Below, in pieces: positions 37,135-48,944 of a stretch of DNA of 64,000 bases (its first letter is position 1; every line of letters starts with the position of its first letter). A model generated the notes under the pieces. That model was given only the letters and a program-made list of their open reading frames with translations, searched no databases and was not told where the DNA came from. The position numbers and the translations under genes were made by a program. Source of the DNA: Hypericum androsaemum (taxonomy: Eukaryota > Streptophyta > Magnoliopsida > Malpighiales > Hypericaceae); assembly GCA_963995505.1 (NCBI GenBank), contig OZ023197.1:417001-481000 (forward strand), given 5' to 3'.

Positions 37135-37860
37135 ATGTAATCCTAGACTCTTGGTTGATGCTTTGGCCCTGATTAGTTTCTTTTTTTTTCATTATGAGGC
37201 CTAATTGGCCTTTTGTCTTTTTTTATATAAGTAGGCCTATTTTTCACGTGGGCCATTGATTTTCTAGAACTAGGCCTAATTTTCATCTGGGGCTGTCAAT
37301 TTTTTAGTGATGGGTTTGCTGGACTTGTTCATGACTGAAAAATGTTCATCTTGGAGTTGGATATAGAGATTCTTATATGACTTTAAAGTAAGTTTGATCT
37401 GCACGAAAAACAAAGTGTTTAACTCTTCATTAACATGTGATACAAATCATGCAAACTTCGGCCTGTTCGAAAAGTTTTGGGGGCTAGCTGGGGTAAGAAA
37501 TATCAAATCCCACAAGAATTATGGGATAACATAGGAGTTTAGGCAACCTCAGCATATTACATACTGATGGAACTTCTCAGGATCAGGATTCTGCAAGCCA
37601 ACACCGACCATCTTGGAGTTGTCCGGGAAAATAAATGATCTAGCCAATAGGATTCCAAGAATGGCAAGATCGTTGACTTCTCTTGGTTTATCTATAATCA
37701 TACATCTCTTCAAAACGTTCAAATAGTTGCACAGTTTTTTGCACGTCCAATAATACAGAGGTTATTTGATTTCTCGAGCTAAGATGTTCATGTACGTATA
37801 CAAGAGGAATAACAGTGTTCAAACATGTTACAGAGACAGCTTAAACTAAAAACATAGGTA
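37135..37860. other. Spacer
   Basis: No gene or delimited repeat seen. Confidence 0.4.
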
Positions 37861-37868
37861 CATACCAG

Positions 37869-38324
37869 CATGGTTTTAAAACCTGGCCCGGAGCTACGAC
37901 CCGGAATTTCTACCATTTTCTGGGTCGGTCAATCAGACCGGTCGGACTACCGGTCGGACCAAAAATATTTTTATTTTTTAATATTTTAAATAATATATAT
38001 ACGTGGGTTAAAATAGACTTATTTTCAATAAAAAAAAAGTAGACTTAATTTTTTATCTCTCCACCCTATAAATCTACTTATTTATTTATTTATTACTCTA
38101 TAAACTTGTCAAATCAACTTTTTTTTCTCGAAAACTACCCAAAAAAGCCAATTTCGCCCATTTTTGTACGAACCGGGTTCGACTGGTCAGGGTGGACCTC
38201 AAAATCGACTGATCCGACCAAATTTAGTCCAGTTAGTACAGACTCCGGTCAAAAGTCTAAAAAGGACCCGCTCTTGTGCCTGATTCATGGTCTAACTGGT
38301 CAGACCGTATTTTTTAAAACCATG
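37869..38324. mobile_element. hAT-type MITE family B, copy 1
   Basis: The terminal inverted repeat CATGGTTTTAAAA is perfect at both ends, and a perfect 8-bp target duplication CATACCAG lies at 37861-37868 and 38325-38332. Subterminal GACCGG/CCGGTC motifs occur on both sides. It has no coding capacity. The element at 57906-58476 is a second copy. Confidence 0.92.
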
Positions 38325-38594
38325 CATACCAGAGGAAGGATGACAATAATATCATTAAAGCAATCGGTCGTCTTGCTGGATGAAAGGCTAACTTGAACCC
38401 TTTTTTTAGAATCTTTTGTAGACGACAGTAATTGCCTAATTGGTATGACCATTTCTTCGACATTTTAATATTCATTCTCATATCTAATAAGTAAAAAGTG
38501 ATTTGGAATTACGTATAGTCTTACGTAGAGACTTGAAAAAAAAGTCGTACCCATTATTTTAGTAGTCTTCTCTCTTAATGGAACTACAAATATA

Positions 38595-38955
38595 TGTTAG
38601 GAAATCAAGAATATCAAAAGGAACAAGAACGCGAATAATGGACACGAGAGATTATGTAGTTTGGCTTAATGTCTACGTCCACGGGAAGAAAGGAGAACTT
38701 AGTATTTGAGTCACAAAGCCATGCATGAACTAAAATAACATATTTTTATATAATAGACAAACCCTTGCACACCAATAAACCTATATATATCGTCCTAGGA
38801 GTCCAAAACAAAAGTTCGAGCAAAACATAAAAATTGTTTGCGTAGCACTTGGCGTCCACCAACCAGCTAGAGTCTGTCAACACCAACCTTCTGCCAAGGG
38901 GGTTGGCGGCTTGGCTGGCGCCAACTTGCATTGGCCTTTCTCATCAACTCCAACA
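38595..38955 (-). repeat. LTR of the family A Copia (3' LTR in element orientation)
   Basis: 361 bases from TGTTAGGAA to CCAACA. It carries about 66 bases near its inner end that the other LTR lacks. Confidence 0.8.
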
Positions 38956-40331
38956 ATCTCCACCTATGGCGAGAAGTTATTCCGTGGAAGAACCATGAAG
39001 CTTCATCTGAACTTCAACAAACTCCACCTTGACGAAACGCCGTCCCTTGAAGAAATACAGAGTCCCGCAAAACTAAACCGACTCTACCAACTCTACCTCC
39101 AACCATATATACACTTTATTAATAAAACTATCTATACTTTTTCTCCACCTTTGTTCAATCACTTATAGACATCTCCCAAACTCGAGCAACTCCCGAGCTT
39201 ACTTGGTACTTTCCTCCAACCTCTATTGAATCTCAACATGTAAGTTCACCTGCTGAAGCAACATTATGACCAATATATCCGCAACCTCGAACTGCTTCTC
39301 TGTTGGACCCCTTTGCCTCGAACAAATGCTACAAGTTATATCATACAATGGGCAGTCTTTTATTCCATTAAGTAGAATTCTTGACATGTGACGAACTCCA
39401 CTGTTAGGCCTCGAGTAAGATACCCAATTCGCCCGTGGTGATACCAATGGCTTCACATTCCTAATGCCAAACCTATCCAATACATTTGATGTGCACGTAC
39501 CTTTAGACAACCATAGCGGGACGTTGCTAACCTTGTCTTCGCAAATCTCCACTGCACTCAAACCATTCATGTCAAGTCCTCGCTCCTTCATATGATCTAA
39601 CCTCATATGCCAAGAGATCTAACCTCGTGCCCCCACTAACCTGTAGTTGTTCCTTGCATCTCTTTCACCATTCATCACCACCATAGCATCCTTCACCATC
39701 TCAATTAGCCCGCATACAACCTTACAGATGTACCCACTATAATTTAAGGCTCCTAATGAGATCAAATTTCTCTCTCTAACTTTGGAAAATGCCTAACCCT
39801 ACACAACGTTCTCTCAACATCATCCCACATCTTGATTCAGATATCACCCATACCAGCAATTCTACAAGTAGAACTATCACCCATAGTCACCGTACCTGAA
39901 TCAACGAACTGACAGGTGTCAAACCATCATTTCTTCGGCATCATGTGGAAAGAGTAAATGCTATCCTAATCCAGAAATTGACAGGATACTTAGGACCTGA
40001 TAAGACAGAAATATAGTCATCATCTGAACCGTCTGAGTATGAGGTCATATCCATGGATGCCGATCCTTTTTCCTCGTAGTCCCAAGTCCTTCTTGGATAA
40101 TCTTTCTTTATGTTTCCCTTTTCTCCCACCCGAAGTAATTTCTTTTGAACCTTCTTGACCCCGACTTGGATACTCTTTCATCTTTTCTTTCACTATAACT
40201 AGCCTTTTTATTCATCCATCGCTGGTTTTTCTCCTTTGATGAAATCCTAGCAGAGCACTTGTGATATCCTCCAACACCATGGATTCCTTTCTCCGTTGTA
40301 TCCAAACTTTTGTAGGAATTTGGTAAAGAAA

Positions 40332-40777
40332 TTAGTAGCAACAATGCTTGTCTTCATCCTCGAATTTCACATCGACCCTTATCAAATCACACACTAGTTG
40401 ATTTAAACCGTTGATGTGTTGACTCAAATTTGAGCCCTCCATCATCTTAAACTCGTACAACATTTGCTTAAGATAAAGCTTATTCGATAGAGACTTTGAC
40501 TTATACCTATGCTCCAATTTCTTCCAAACTCTAGCTGGTGACTCCTCATCAATGACGTGATACATCACATCATTCGCAAGCATAAGCGAATCATCGCCAC
40601 CGCCTTAGCCTCCATCTCTTTCCACTCTTGCTCCTCCATCTTCTCAGCCTTCTTTCCCGAGAGCGCGTTGACCATCTCTTGTTGCATCAGCAAATTCTTG
40701 ACACGCCTTTGCCATAACCCAAAATTCAATGATCCATCGAACTTCACAAAGGCAAAATTTGCGCCGTGATCCTCCAT
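40332..40777 (-). pseudogene. Copia Gag fragment (UBN2 type)
   Basis: Minus-strand wording from 40777 leftwards: an N-terminal KFDGSLNFGLWQRRVKNLL (capsid start), then from 40583 WKKLEHRYKSKSLSNKLYL and LSQHINGLNQLVCDL, the usual Copia Gag order. The two parts are in different frames and stops interrupt it, so it is not functional. Confidence 0.85.
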
Positions 40778-40802
40778 CCTCCAACCAAGCTCTGAAACCA
40801 GT

Positions 40803-41123
40803 TGTTAGGAAATCGAGGATATCAAGAGAACAAGAATACAAATAATGGACACAAGAGATTATATGGTTCGGACTAATGCCTACGTCAACAGGAATAAAGG
40901 AGAACTTTTATTGATGAGTATCTGAGTCACAAAGCTATATCCGAGTCACAAAGCTATGCATGAACTAGGGTAACATGTCTTTATATAATAGTCAAACTCT
41001 TGCACACCAAGAAACTTATCTAGATCGTCTTAGGAGTCCAAAACGAGAGTTCGAACAAAATAGAAAAATTGTTCGCGTAGGACCTGGTATTTGCCAACCA
41101 GCTGGAGTCCTCCAACACCAACA
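40803..41123 (-). repeat. LTR of the family A Copia (5' LTR in element orientation)
   Basis: 321 bases, TGTTAGGAA...ACCAACA on the plus strand. It contains a local tandem duplication of about 20 bases (GAGTCACAAAGCTAT twice near 40923-40960) and many differences from its partner, so the insertion is old. Confidence 0.8.
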
Positions 41124-41160
41124 ATATCTTATTGTCTTAACGTTTTGATTCAGATATTTT

Positions 41161-41519
41161 TGTTAGGAAGTGGCTCGAAATCTGGAGGCCTAGCGACCGG
41201 CCCGCTAGAGACCTAGCGCTCGCTAGGCACCTAACACTCACTAGGGTGTGCTCGACGTAATTTCACTCGGACTCTTGCTTTGGACTCCTAGGATAACCTA
41301 GATAGGTTTTTTGGTGTGCAAGGGTCTGTCTATTAAATAAAGGCATGTTATCTTAGTTCATGTATGACTTTATGGCTCGAATTTCATCAATAAAAGTTCA
41401 CCTTCTCTCCGTAGACATTAGGCATTAGGCCGAACCACGTAAACTATTGTGTTCATGTTCTTGTGTGCATTGTTGTTTCCTTGTGGTGATTTCCTAACAA
41501 TTTTCACGATTGTTATTCA
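41161..41519 (+). mobile_element. Solo LTR, Copia family A
   Basis: 359 bases with inverted tips TGTTAGGAA...TTTCCTAACA and a perfect 5-bp duplication ATTTT (41156-41160 and 41520-41524). It lies only 37 bases from the older family member, in opposite orientation. Its first ~110 bases hold a GC-rich run of CTAGCG/CGCTAG motifs not seen in the other LTRs. Confidence 0.92.
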
Positions 41520-41866
41520 CACGACCCTGTATCATGAGATGAGACGTCGACAAAATCAAAACCGTGTTATTGAACTTTATTTATAAATGTTAAAAGTCTA
41601 TGATCTGATTACTTTAACGTTTTAAGTTCTGAGTGAAATAATTTGTAAAAAGGTTGGTGTAGTTCGGGAGCTCAAGATGCATGGCGGCTTAAGAATTAAT
41701 TCATGGTCAATTTTATTAAATGAGAAAGAATATCAATAGTCAATAAAAACTAGCATATTTGATTGACATATTAAAATCTCTCGATAAAGAAAGGCAACTG
41801 CAGATTCAGCAGGGAGTTCGTTTCCTTCGTAAAAGAATTCATATCAGATCATCGATTTTAATTATT

Positions 41867-42114
41867 GGAAAAAGTACACTTAGTACCCTGTAGTTTCATA
41901 CTTTCCAAATTAAGGCCATATGATTTAAAATTGCATTTTTTAGTCTTGTGATTTTTTTTGCTCGGACATGCCTCAGTCCCGGGCAGCTCGGGTAGGTGCC
42001 CGTCCACTTGTATGTCTGAGCAAAAAAGACCACAGGACTAAAAAATGTAATTTTAAACCACATGACCTTAATTTGGAAAGCGTAAAACTATAGGTACTTA
42101 TGTGTACTTTTCCC
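41867..42114. mobile_element. Mutator-like MITE, 248 bp
   Basis: A perfect 9-bp target duplication TTAATTATT (41858-41866 and 42115-42123) flanks inverted arms of about 100 bases: GGAAAAAGTACACTTAGTAC and, reversed, GGGAAAAGTACACATAAGTAC, followed by CTTTCCAAATTAAGG in both. Confidence 0.93.
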
Positions 42115-42123
42115 TTAATTATT

Positions 42124-43175
42124 TGCAGCGATTGATTTTCATATTTTTTTTATAAGTTAAATTAAAATTTTAAGATAATTTACATATTATCCCTAATAAA
42201 AAAGGTAGTATTCCTATTGTATTCTTACTTTTTTTTACTAAAGTACTTTATATGTGATGTTTATTAAAAACAATTATCATCATTAGACTATTTTCCTAGC
42301 TCCGCCCCTGTTTATTTATATTCATATGCAAATTAAATATATGCATAAAACTATTGTTAGCATATTATTAGAGGTTAATGGACTTGCCATAAACTCATTA
42401 TTTTAATCACATAAAGTTGTGAAAGTGAGATCACTCCAGTGTCACGAAACGAGATATATCCACCTAACCGACTGCAAATATAAATGTAAATGAATTATAA
42501 GATCTTGGGTTCTTGTAACATGATCGAATTATACACATAAATTGACTAAATCAAAGTACCAATTCTGATTTATTTCATTCGTTAATAAATAATAAATAAT
42601 ATTCATCGATGGTCCGCGAGTCTAAATACGACAGTTTTCACCATTGTTGAATTTGACTGGCTTGTGAAACACCGGTTATCAAATGAAGGTACGTAACATC
42701 AACCCCATTCACATTTAAGAACATATACCAGCCATCGATCACTTGTAAAGATAAAAAAAAGTCATCGGCTGTCTAGAGATAGATTTTTTCTGGTTAAGGC
42801 TATTTATTATCCCGATACTATGTGACGACTAATTCAGATTTGTGTCGGATGTGATATTTGAAACGTGACAAAACTCTCCATATAAATATTTAACACTACT
42901 GTATTTTCAAGATCTTGAACTCAACACCATCTTGATTAAAGTAGAATTACATCCTAGCGATTAGATTATCTTAACAATATTGTTTAGTTCAAGTCTTGGA
43001 CTGTCAAAAGTTGATCGTTACGAAGGGCTTGAATTATAAGCAGTCGACTAGTGAATGTCGGATATTATATACAATGAAAAATTTTAAAAAAGAAAGAAAA
43101 AGAGAATATGTCAAGTAGAGTATGAGAGCGAGTGCAATATAAAGATTTTCTAGATTCATCCTAGTATTATTATTA
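42124..43175. other. Gene-free AT-rich region
   Basis: No recognisable gene or delimited element. Confidence 0.4.
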
Positions 43176-43780
43176 GGGGTGTGTAAACGGTATTCGGTAT
43201 TACCGAATTTTTTTGGTATTCGGGAGTTCGGGATCGGAAGTTCGGGATTCGGGATGTAATTCGGCAGGGGTTTTTAGAAAATTTCGAGAGTTTCGGTATT
43301 CGATAGAAATTTAAAATATCCCAGAATTATTTTGGTTATACCAAAAACTCCGAAGTACTAAAGTATAATTTTACATACTATATAATAGGTTGAAAAAAAA
43401 ACCCTACCCATTCCCTCTTATCTTCAGTCCCTGCCTGCCTCCTTCGATCCTCTCCGAAATTATTTCGGGATTCCTCTGATCCTCTCCCTCTCGGCCAACA
43501 ACGAAGCAAGACCCAGAACGGTCGACGACGAAGCCCTCTCCGACGCTCTGACTTGTGAGTTGTGAGTTGTGATTTTCGGGATTCCTCTCCCTCTCGGCCA
43601 ACGACCCACAACTCTCAAGTCATGGTAAACTCCATGGAACTCTCAAATTGTAATGCATGATGCATTTTTTTTTGAAATTTTTTTTTGGATTTTCGGGATA
43701 ATCCCGAAATTTTATTTTGGTATTTGGGATATCCCGTAATTATTTCGATTCGGGATCGGGATATTCCGAATGCTCACCCT
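43176..43780. mobile_element. hAT-type non-autonomous element
   Basis: Ends GGGGTGTGTAAACGGTATTCG and, reversed from the right, AGGGTGAGCATTCGGAATAT are the familiar hAT MITE wording. Flanking TATTATTA and TACTATTA differ at one base (8-bp duplication). TTCGGGAT/ATCCCGAA motifs repeat near both ends. The centre (43400-43620) is GC-richer and contains a duplicated CTCTCCCTCTCGGCCAAC, perhaps the remains of a leader exon. Confidence 0.75.
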
Positions 43781-44174
43781 TTACTATTATCATCCAAACA
43801 TATTTGATATTATAATTCTGATGGGATTCCATATATTAACACCGATATGATCGCATGCACCAATATGCACGGGACTTTAATTTTCTTGGAGAAACTTCCA
43901 AAAATCAACCACTTCCCAATTATGCTTCCAAAATGGCTGCTATTGCTAGTTCAAACAGCGACTTCCATTTAAGGGAGTAATTTTTAAACAAACTAAATGA
44001 ATCCATGGTCCCCTATTTCAAATAGCACCACTTCAAATTTCACTTTTTTGACACGTTCCACGTTGAACAAATGCAATACAAATAATAATTCCAACAAACC
44101 ATTTTTAGTCCAAACACAGAGGTGTCTAAATCCGACCGCAATCTTGATCATCACCCACCTCCTAAATCTCTCTC

Positions 44175-44182
44175 TATATAAG
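44175..44182 (+). promoter_or_regulatory. TATA box of the IDA-like peptide gene
   Basis: TATATAAG lies 34 bases before the first ATG (44216). With a usual TATA-to-start distance of ~30 bases the leader would be very short, so the second in-frame ATG at 44225 may be the one used. Confidence 0.55.
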
Positions 44183-44215
44183 CTTATAATAACGCCACCA
44201 AAGATTTAATTTTGC

Positions 44216-44464
44216 ATGCTTATAATGTCCCACCAAAGATATTTTGTTGTTCTATTTGTTATAATTTTGGCAATCACTTCAAGATTTGGAAGCTGCTCGA
44301 GGCCGATCAAAGGAAGTGGCAATTATGATCGGTACGTGTTGGGGAGTAGGCTACCGCGAGGGCCGGTGCCACCATCGGCGCCTTCCTTGTGCCATAACAA
44401 GCTTAGCAAGAGCCAACTCACGGACGTCGGTGACGATTACATCATGTGTCCCAACTGGCCGTGA
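44216..44464 (+). CDS. IDA-like (IDL) secreted peptide precursor, Cys variant
   Basis: 82 residues, single exon, stop TGA. Residues ~8-27 form a hydrophobic signal peptide (YFVVLFVIILAITS). A basic, variable region follows, then the C-terminal EPIP-like block LPRGPVPPSAPSLCHN (46-61). The PxPPSxPSxxHN pattern is the core of IDA and IDA-like peptides, which are cut from the precursor, hydroxylated on Pro and sensed by HAESA-type receptor kinases in organ shedding and root development. Here the residues before His-Asn are Leu-Cys instead of the Lys-Arg of IDA; more divergent IDL members are known to vary at this place. A 21-residue tail with a second Cys (79) follows. No introns or neighbours bear on its job. 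Start could be Met4 (44225). Confidence 0.82.
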   Translation: MLIMSHQRYFVVLFVIILAITSRFGSCSRPIKGSGNYDRYVLGSRLPRGPVPPSAPSLCHNKLSKSQLTDVGDDYIMCPNWP

Positions 44465-46369
44465 TTGATACGAATACCGTCAATAATGCGATGAGACCCG
44501 GTCACCAAGCGTACATCAGCCGACGCCCATGACGATTTCGTTTTATGTTTTTGTACGTAGATTTTGATTTTTCCAACTTGTTATAGTTGGTTTAATGCCA
44601 AGTAAATTTGGTGGTGATGGATTGTTAGCCCTATTTGTGTATACTTGTGGAATAGGGACGAAGGAGTTAAGTAAGTTGATGATGGGCCCTTTGTTTTAAT
44701 GAAACTTGATGGTTTTTGTCCACGAAGTTCCTTGAGAATCTCCCCGACATCTTAAAGATGCCGACAGTGGTGACGCCGAGGACGCGAGATCGGAAGCTCC
44801 GAGTCGCACAGGTTGAGATGGTTTGAATGTGGGACAACCGAAATCACCTGGTATACCAACCGACTAATAGAAAATGATGGTAAAGCTATAACTAGTTGTA
44901 ACAACTAAATTACATCTAATTACTTGTTTTTTTTAAACGGATTAATATTATATATATTCCAAATATTTATATAAAGTAGTACAAAAAGTAAATTCTATGT
45001 ATTAGTTACATGTCTAATCTCGTAGAGATCCACGCACAAAAATAAATCTTGCCTGTTAAAGTTCAATTTTTTTTTTTGAGAAAGGCTTCAAAATTTTTGG
45101 GTCTGGTAATTCTAACTGGTTTTAGTCCACGGGCCAAACAAATTTCTCCAGACATTGTAATGGACCCTTAACAACAACTATTGGGCCCCCAATATGTCAA
45201 AACATGAATGACAAATATCAATCATTTTCTTTAGAAGGTTACAATTGTCCTTTCCGTCGAACTGATAATTTAGACCGATGTAGACAAATGACAGAAAGTG
45301 CCATGAAAGTCTTCCCCTCTTTTACAATTACCCGAACCCCAAATCTCCACGTCTTCTCAAAAAGACAGAAAGTGCCATGAACGTAGGAAAAAAAGATCAG
45401 CCCGCCAACAAATACCAAATTGGCACTCACCAAAATCCAATCCGAAAAGACAAGTGGACCGTGGAAAAACAATTACATGTGATATTTTATGACAGTGATG
45501 TTTAACGACCTTATACTTCGAACAATAATTCAGTCAACTAATCTAAATTTGAATTAAATATTTGATAACAAAATTACTGTATATTTTACAAGGGTATTTT
45601 ATCTTGTTCAACTCGTCAAACCAAGCCAATCTTGATCAACAGTTGGCATTTTTGGATTTTGTTGGGAGTAGGTTTCATCGAGAACTACTGAAAGTTACTT
45701 GGCAACACTAAGACATAATTACGCACTGTCCAAGTCCAGATAACCACGAAAATCTAACAAGTTGTTTTGATTTTGACGCGTCAAATTAACCTACGATGGG
45801 CCTAGACATGGGCTAAAAAGGAGCCGATATTTACCTCATAATTTCAATAATTTTTTTTAATATTTGTTGTAATATCCAAAAATAAAGACTACTTAAAATA
45901 AATTTCGGATGGATGCTTGCTACCCCAATTAAAGTATTTCATTTTTCCAACTACCAAGTACACCAACTTGTGATTTTGATAGTAAACTGCCACTCCATGT
46001 ATTATTGCCATATCCCAGCTACCCGCAGTTTCTGTTCATTTTTAATTCGGGGAAATTTAATTTCGAGAAAAAAGATACAAAATGTTTTTTTGAAAATTTT
46101 CGAAAATAAAATTTGATAGTTTCGAAAATGCTCCCACTTGTTGGACGAAAAAATTGTTGATTCAAGCAATAAGAAATTCAACAAGACATACAGTTTAAAC
46201 TTTATGAATATAAGAGTGGTATAATAGAATTTATATTTGATTCTTAATTACTTCACTGTCCAAAACATGAAAAAACATTAATGTCCATCTTTTTCCTTTT
46301 TCCGGTCTCTTTCCCTTGGGCACCTAAAACATTCTTTTATCCTTTTTTTGATAGGAGGAGGCACCGCTA
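44465..46369. other. 3' flank of the IDL gene and gene-free region
   Basis: The first ~260 bases probably hold the 3' UTR. Beyond it, no gene or delimited repeat was recognised. Confidence 0.4.
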
Positions 46370-46377
46370 CATTTAGT

Positions 46378-47049
46378 TAGACATGACCATTGTTAGAATC
46401 TGATTCGTGATTCGATTCGTTCTCAATTCGATTCGATTCGGTCACAATTTGATTCGTCCAAAATTTGATTCGAATTTGTCATGAGACGAATTGAATACGG
46501 TTTAAGATTTTCACAATTCGTCAAACCGACAAATTGAATTCGAATTCGAGTATTGAATTTGATTCGAGTCTAATTCGTGTAAGTTCGATTAAAATTCGTC
46601 CTTATTATGTACTTTTTTTAAGAAAGTACCAAGAAGTTCTTATATTACTATCTAATTATGTCATCAAGTAGAGCAAATGATACGTAGGCAACTTAATTTG
46701 GTATATTAAATGGAAGTCCAATCTTTAATTTATTTTTTTTCGAAAAAAGTTTAATATTAAACCTAAATTTTGAAATATATCAAAGAAATGCAAAATTTTT
46801 GAATTTTTTTCAAAAATATAATGAAGATTTTGAAAGTTATCAAAAAATTTGGTAGTTTTTGAATTTTTTTATTCAATATTAGAATTAAAGAAATAATTCG
46901 AATTCAAAAAATGTAATTCGTATTCGATTCGACTCTGGACGAATTGAATACGGTTTAAGGTTTTGATGAATTTAAATTCAAGTTAATTCGATTCGAATTC
47001 GACCCAATTTGATTCGAATTCGACCCAATTCGAACTGTAGTCAGGTCTA
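46378..47049. mobile_element. hAT-type MITE rich in GATTCG/CGAATC motifs
   Basis: A perfect 8-bp target duplication CATTTAGT (46370-46377 and 47050-47057) flanks inverted ends TAGACATGAC and, reversed, TAGACCTGAC. Both subterminal regions are dense in GATTCGA/TCGAATC and share GACGAATTGAATACGGTTTAAG in nearly the same form. No coding frame. Confidence 0.92.
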
Positions 47050-47057
47050 CATTTAGT

Positions 47058-48935
47058 GCATGTTAGAAATTGTTTCTAAAAGAAAATTCAATATTAGAGA
47101 AATTCAAAGGAGTACGAGGAATATATTATTTTTACGGTAAAATCGGTGAGACTAAGATCCAAAAAAATAAAGCGAATTGATTGCGTGGACGTTCTAAACA
47201 ACATAGATACTGATCATCAACTTGGCTTTTATATTTAAAAAGTAATACCATAAATATATTTTTTAGCGACGTTCTTCCATTCAAATGTCGAACTTCTACA
47301 GTAGCGATACACTCGTACAAACTCTGACCAGTAGTAATGGGCTGGCGCTATGCATGTGTCACGAACAAAAATATAAGTGACAAATATTCGATGTATTAAT
47401 TATCTCGAAAGGTACCGGACTTTATTATGAAATAAATTAAAATATCCAAAAGTATCCAATTACTCAAAAATCAAACGATTGTTATCAAAATGAATGCTAA
47501 AGACGAAAATTCGATAGCATTTATTATTTGAGAAGAAATAGCGATGATGCATGTAGATGAACTTCTCTACTCCCGATTCTGGACCTCATCTGAACGATCT
47601 GAAACACATATGACTAGAGTGAGTTGAAAAACTCAGTAAGTGGAACGAAAATAAACACACTTCACAAACATATTAAACTCAGAACACAAGTAACATATTA
47701 ACTTTGTAAATCGAAAGAGATCCCCTAACTGACTACTTAGCCAACTAAACAAAATAGGACTTCGGAGCCTAACATATCCATGACGGAATTCTCGTGGGAT
47801 ACAGATAAATACCCTTCCGTTCCCGCATTGCAGCCCAGAAGACAGAAGGGTATCCCCTCCACGAGCCCAGATAATTTTCACACTCCCTATCCATTTGATC
47901 ACACGCATCTAGGGTTATCCGGTAGCGCTTTTGAAACGATGCGTATAAACTATAGGGCCCAGAAAGGTGTGGAAATAATCCCGCCACTCAAAAATAGAAC
48001 ATACCATTTGTACATCGAAACTTATCAGAATTTGGACATAGGCAATACATATCCATAAACAATACAGAATCAGGAAACTTCAAAAATCAGAAAAGTACTA
48101 TGGATCAAACGAATTTATTAGCATTAAAGAAATTAGATTAGGTAAATCAGAATCCAAACCCGAGTCGTATGTATTCAGAATCCAAAATGAGCCTAAGATC
48201 CTCAATTTACGAGGCAACACGAATTCTACTTACCTAACATTGCTCCTAAATCCTTAAACCTTACGAGTCTAATCCAACGATCCTTCTGAATCTCTTCGAA
48301 TCCGACTTGTTCCCTCACATATTCGTCCTCTCCACCTTATGTTTGGGAGACAAAATACGTGACTTGTGACAGGAATCACTCGAATCAAATTTAAGAAGGA
48401 AAACAGTGTTAATAGCTTACCCTCCTCGTACAGTGATTCCCGGATGGTCTCGTCCTCTCCTGGCACCTCCTCCTGAGTTAGATTTTGCTCCTCACCTTCA
48501 CAGTGAGAGGAAAAATAGTGGGTATTACTTTTGTGACAGAATGGACGGCCTACAGACATATTTATCATGGCTTTCAAGGCTAAAAATCCTAATGCGCCCC
48601 AAGTTACCCTAATACGGCTAGGATTTATAGAAAATTACCCTTTGCTCTCCCAAACTTTAGAAAGTTATCACTTTAGTTTCTCGATTCTTATAGCATGATT
48701 TTTTTAATCCAAGAATTAGATTATCAAATGGGTATTTAAATACTTAGAGGATCCAAAATGATAATTTTGTAACGATAAATTTTACACCAAGTAATTACAC
48801 CCGCAAAGAACTAAACCCGAATCCTGTCAATTATTCATACACCTTGTGCCGTTAAGCTAAATGTCCTTTAACTTAAACAAATTGACATAGCGTGTCAAAA
48901 GAACAATAAAGGATTTTTCTGACAAAGATTTTTTT
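47058..48935. other. Unclassified region
   Basis: A stretch with more even base composition (47590-48620) looks repeat-derived, perhaps part of an LTR element, but neither partner LTR nor coding domain could be found. A 92-codon frame at 47780-48058 has no recognisable domain. Confidence 0.35.
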
Positions 48936-48944
48936 AAAATAATA

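Larger units (their letters stand above)
38595..41123 (-). mobile_element. Decayed Copia element, family A, large internal deletion
   Basis: LTRs at 38595-38955 and 40803-41123 enclose it on the minus strand. Its primer binding site variant (TGGTTTCAGAGC on the minus strand, directly left of 40803) keeps 11 of 12 bases of the initiator-tRNA-Met site. The polypurine tract is GGTGGAGAT next to the left LTR. A Gag of the UBN2 type can be read, then broken fragments near 39220-39600 that resemble the RT/RNase H end. Protease, integrase and most reverse transcriptase are missing. Flanks ATATA and ATATC differ at one base, so the target duplication is probable. Confidence 0.85.

Noticed and set aside
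47780..48058. 92-codon frame in a more even-composition region
   Set aside because: No recognisable domain or start context; may be part of an unclassified repeat.
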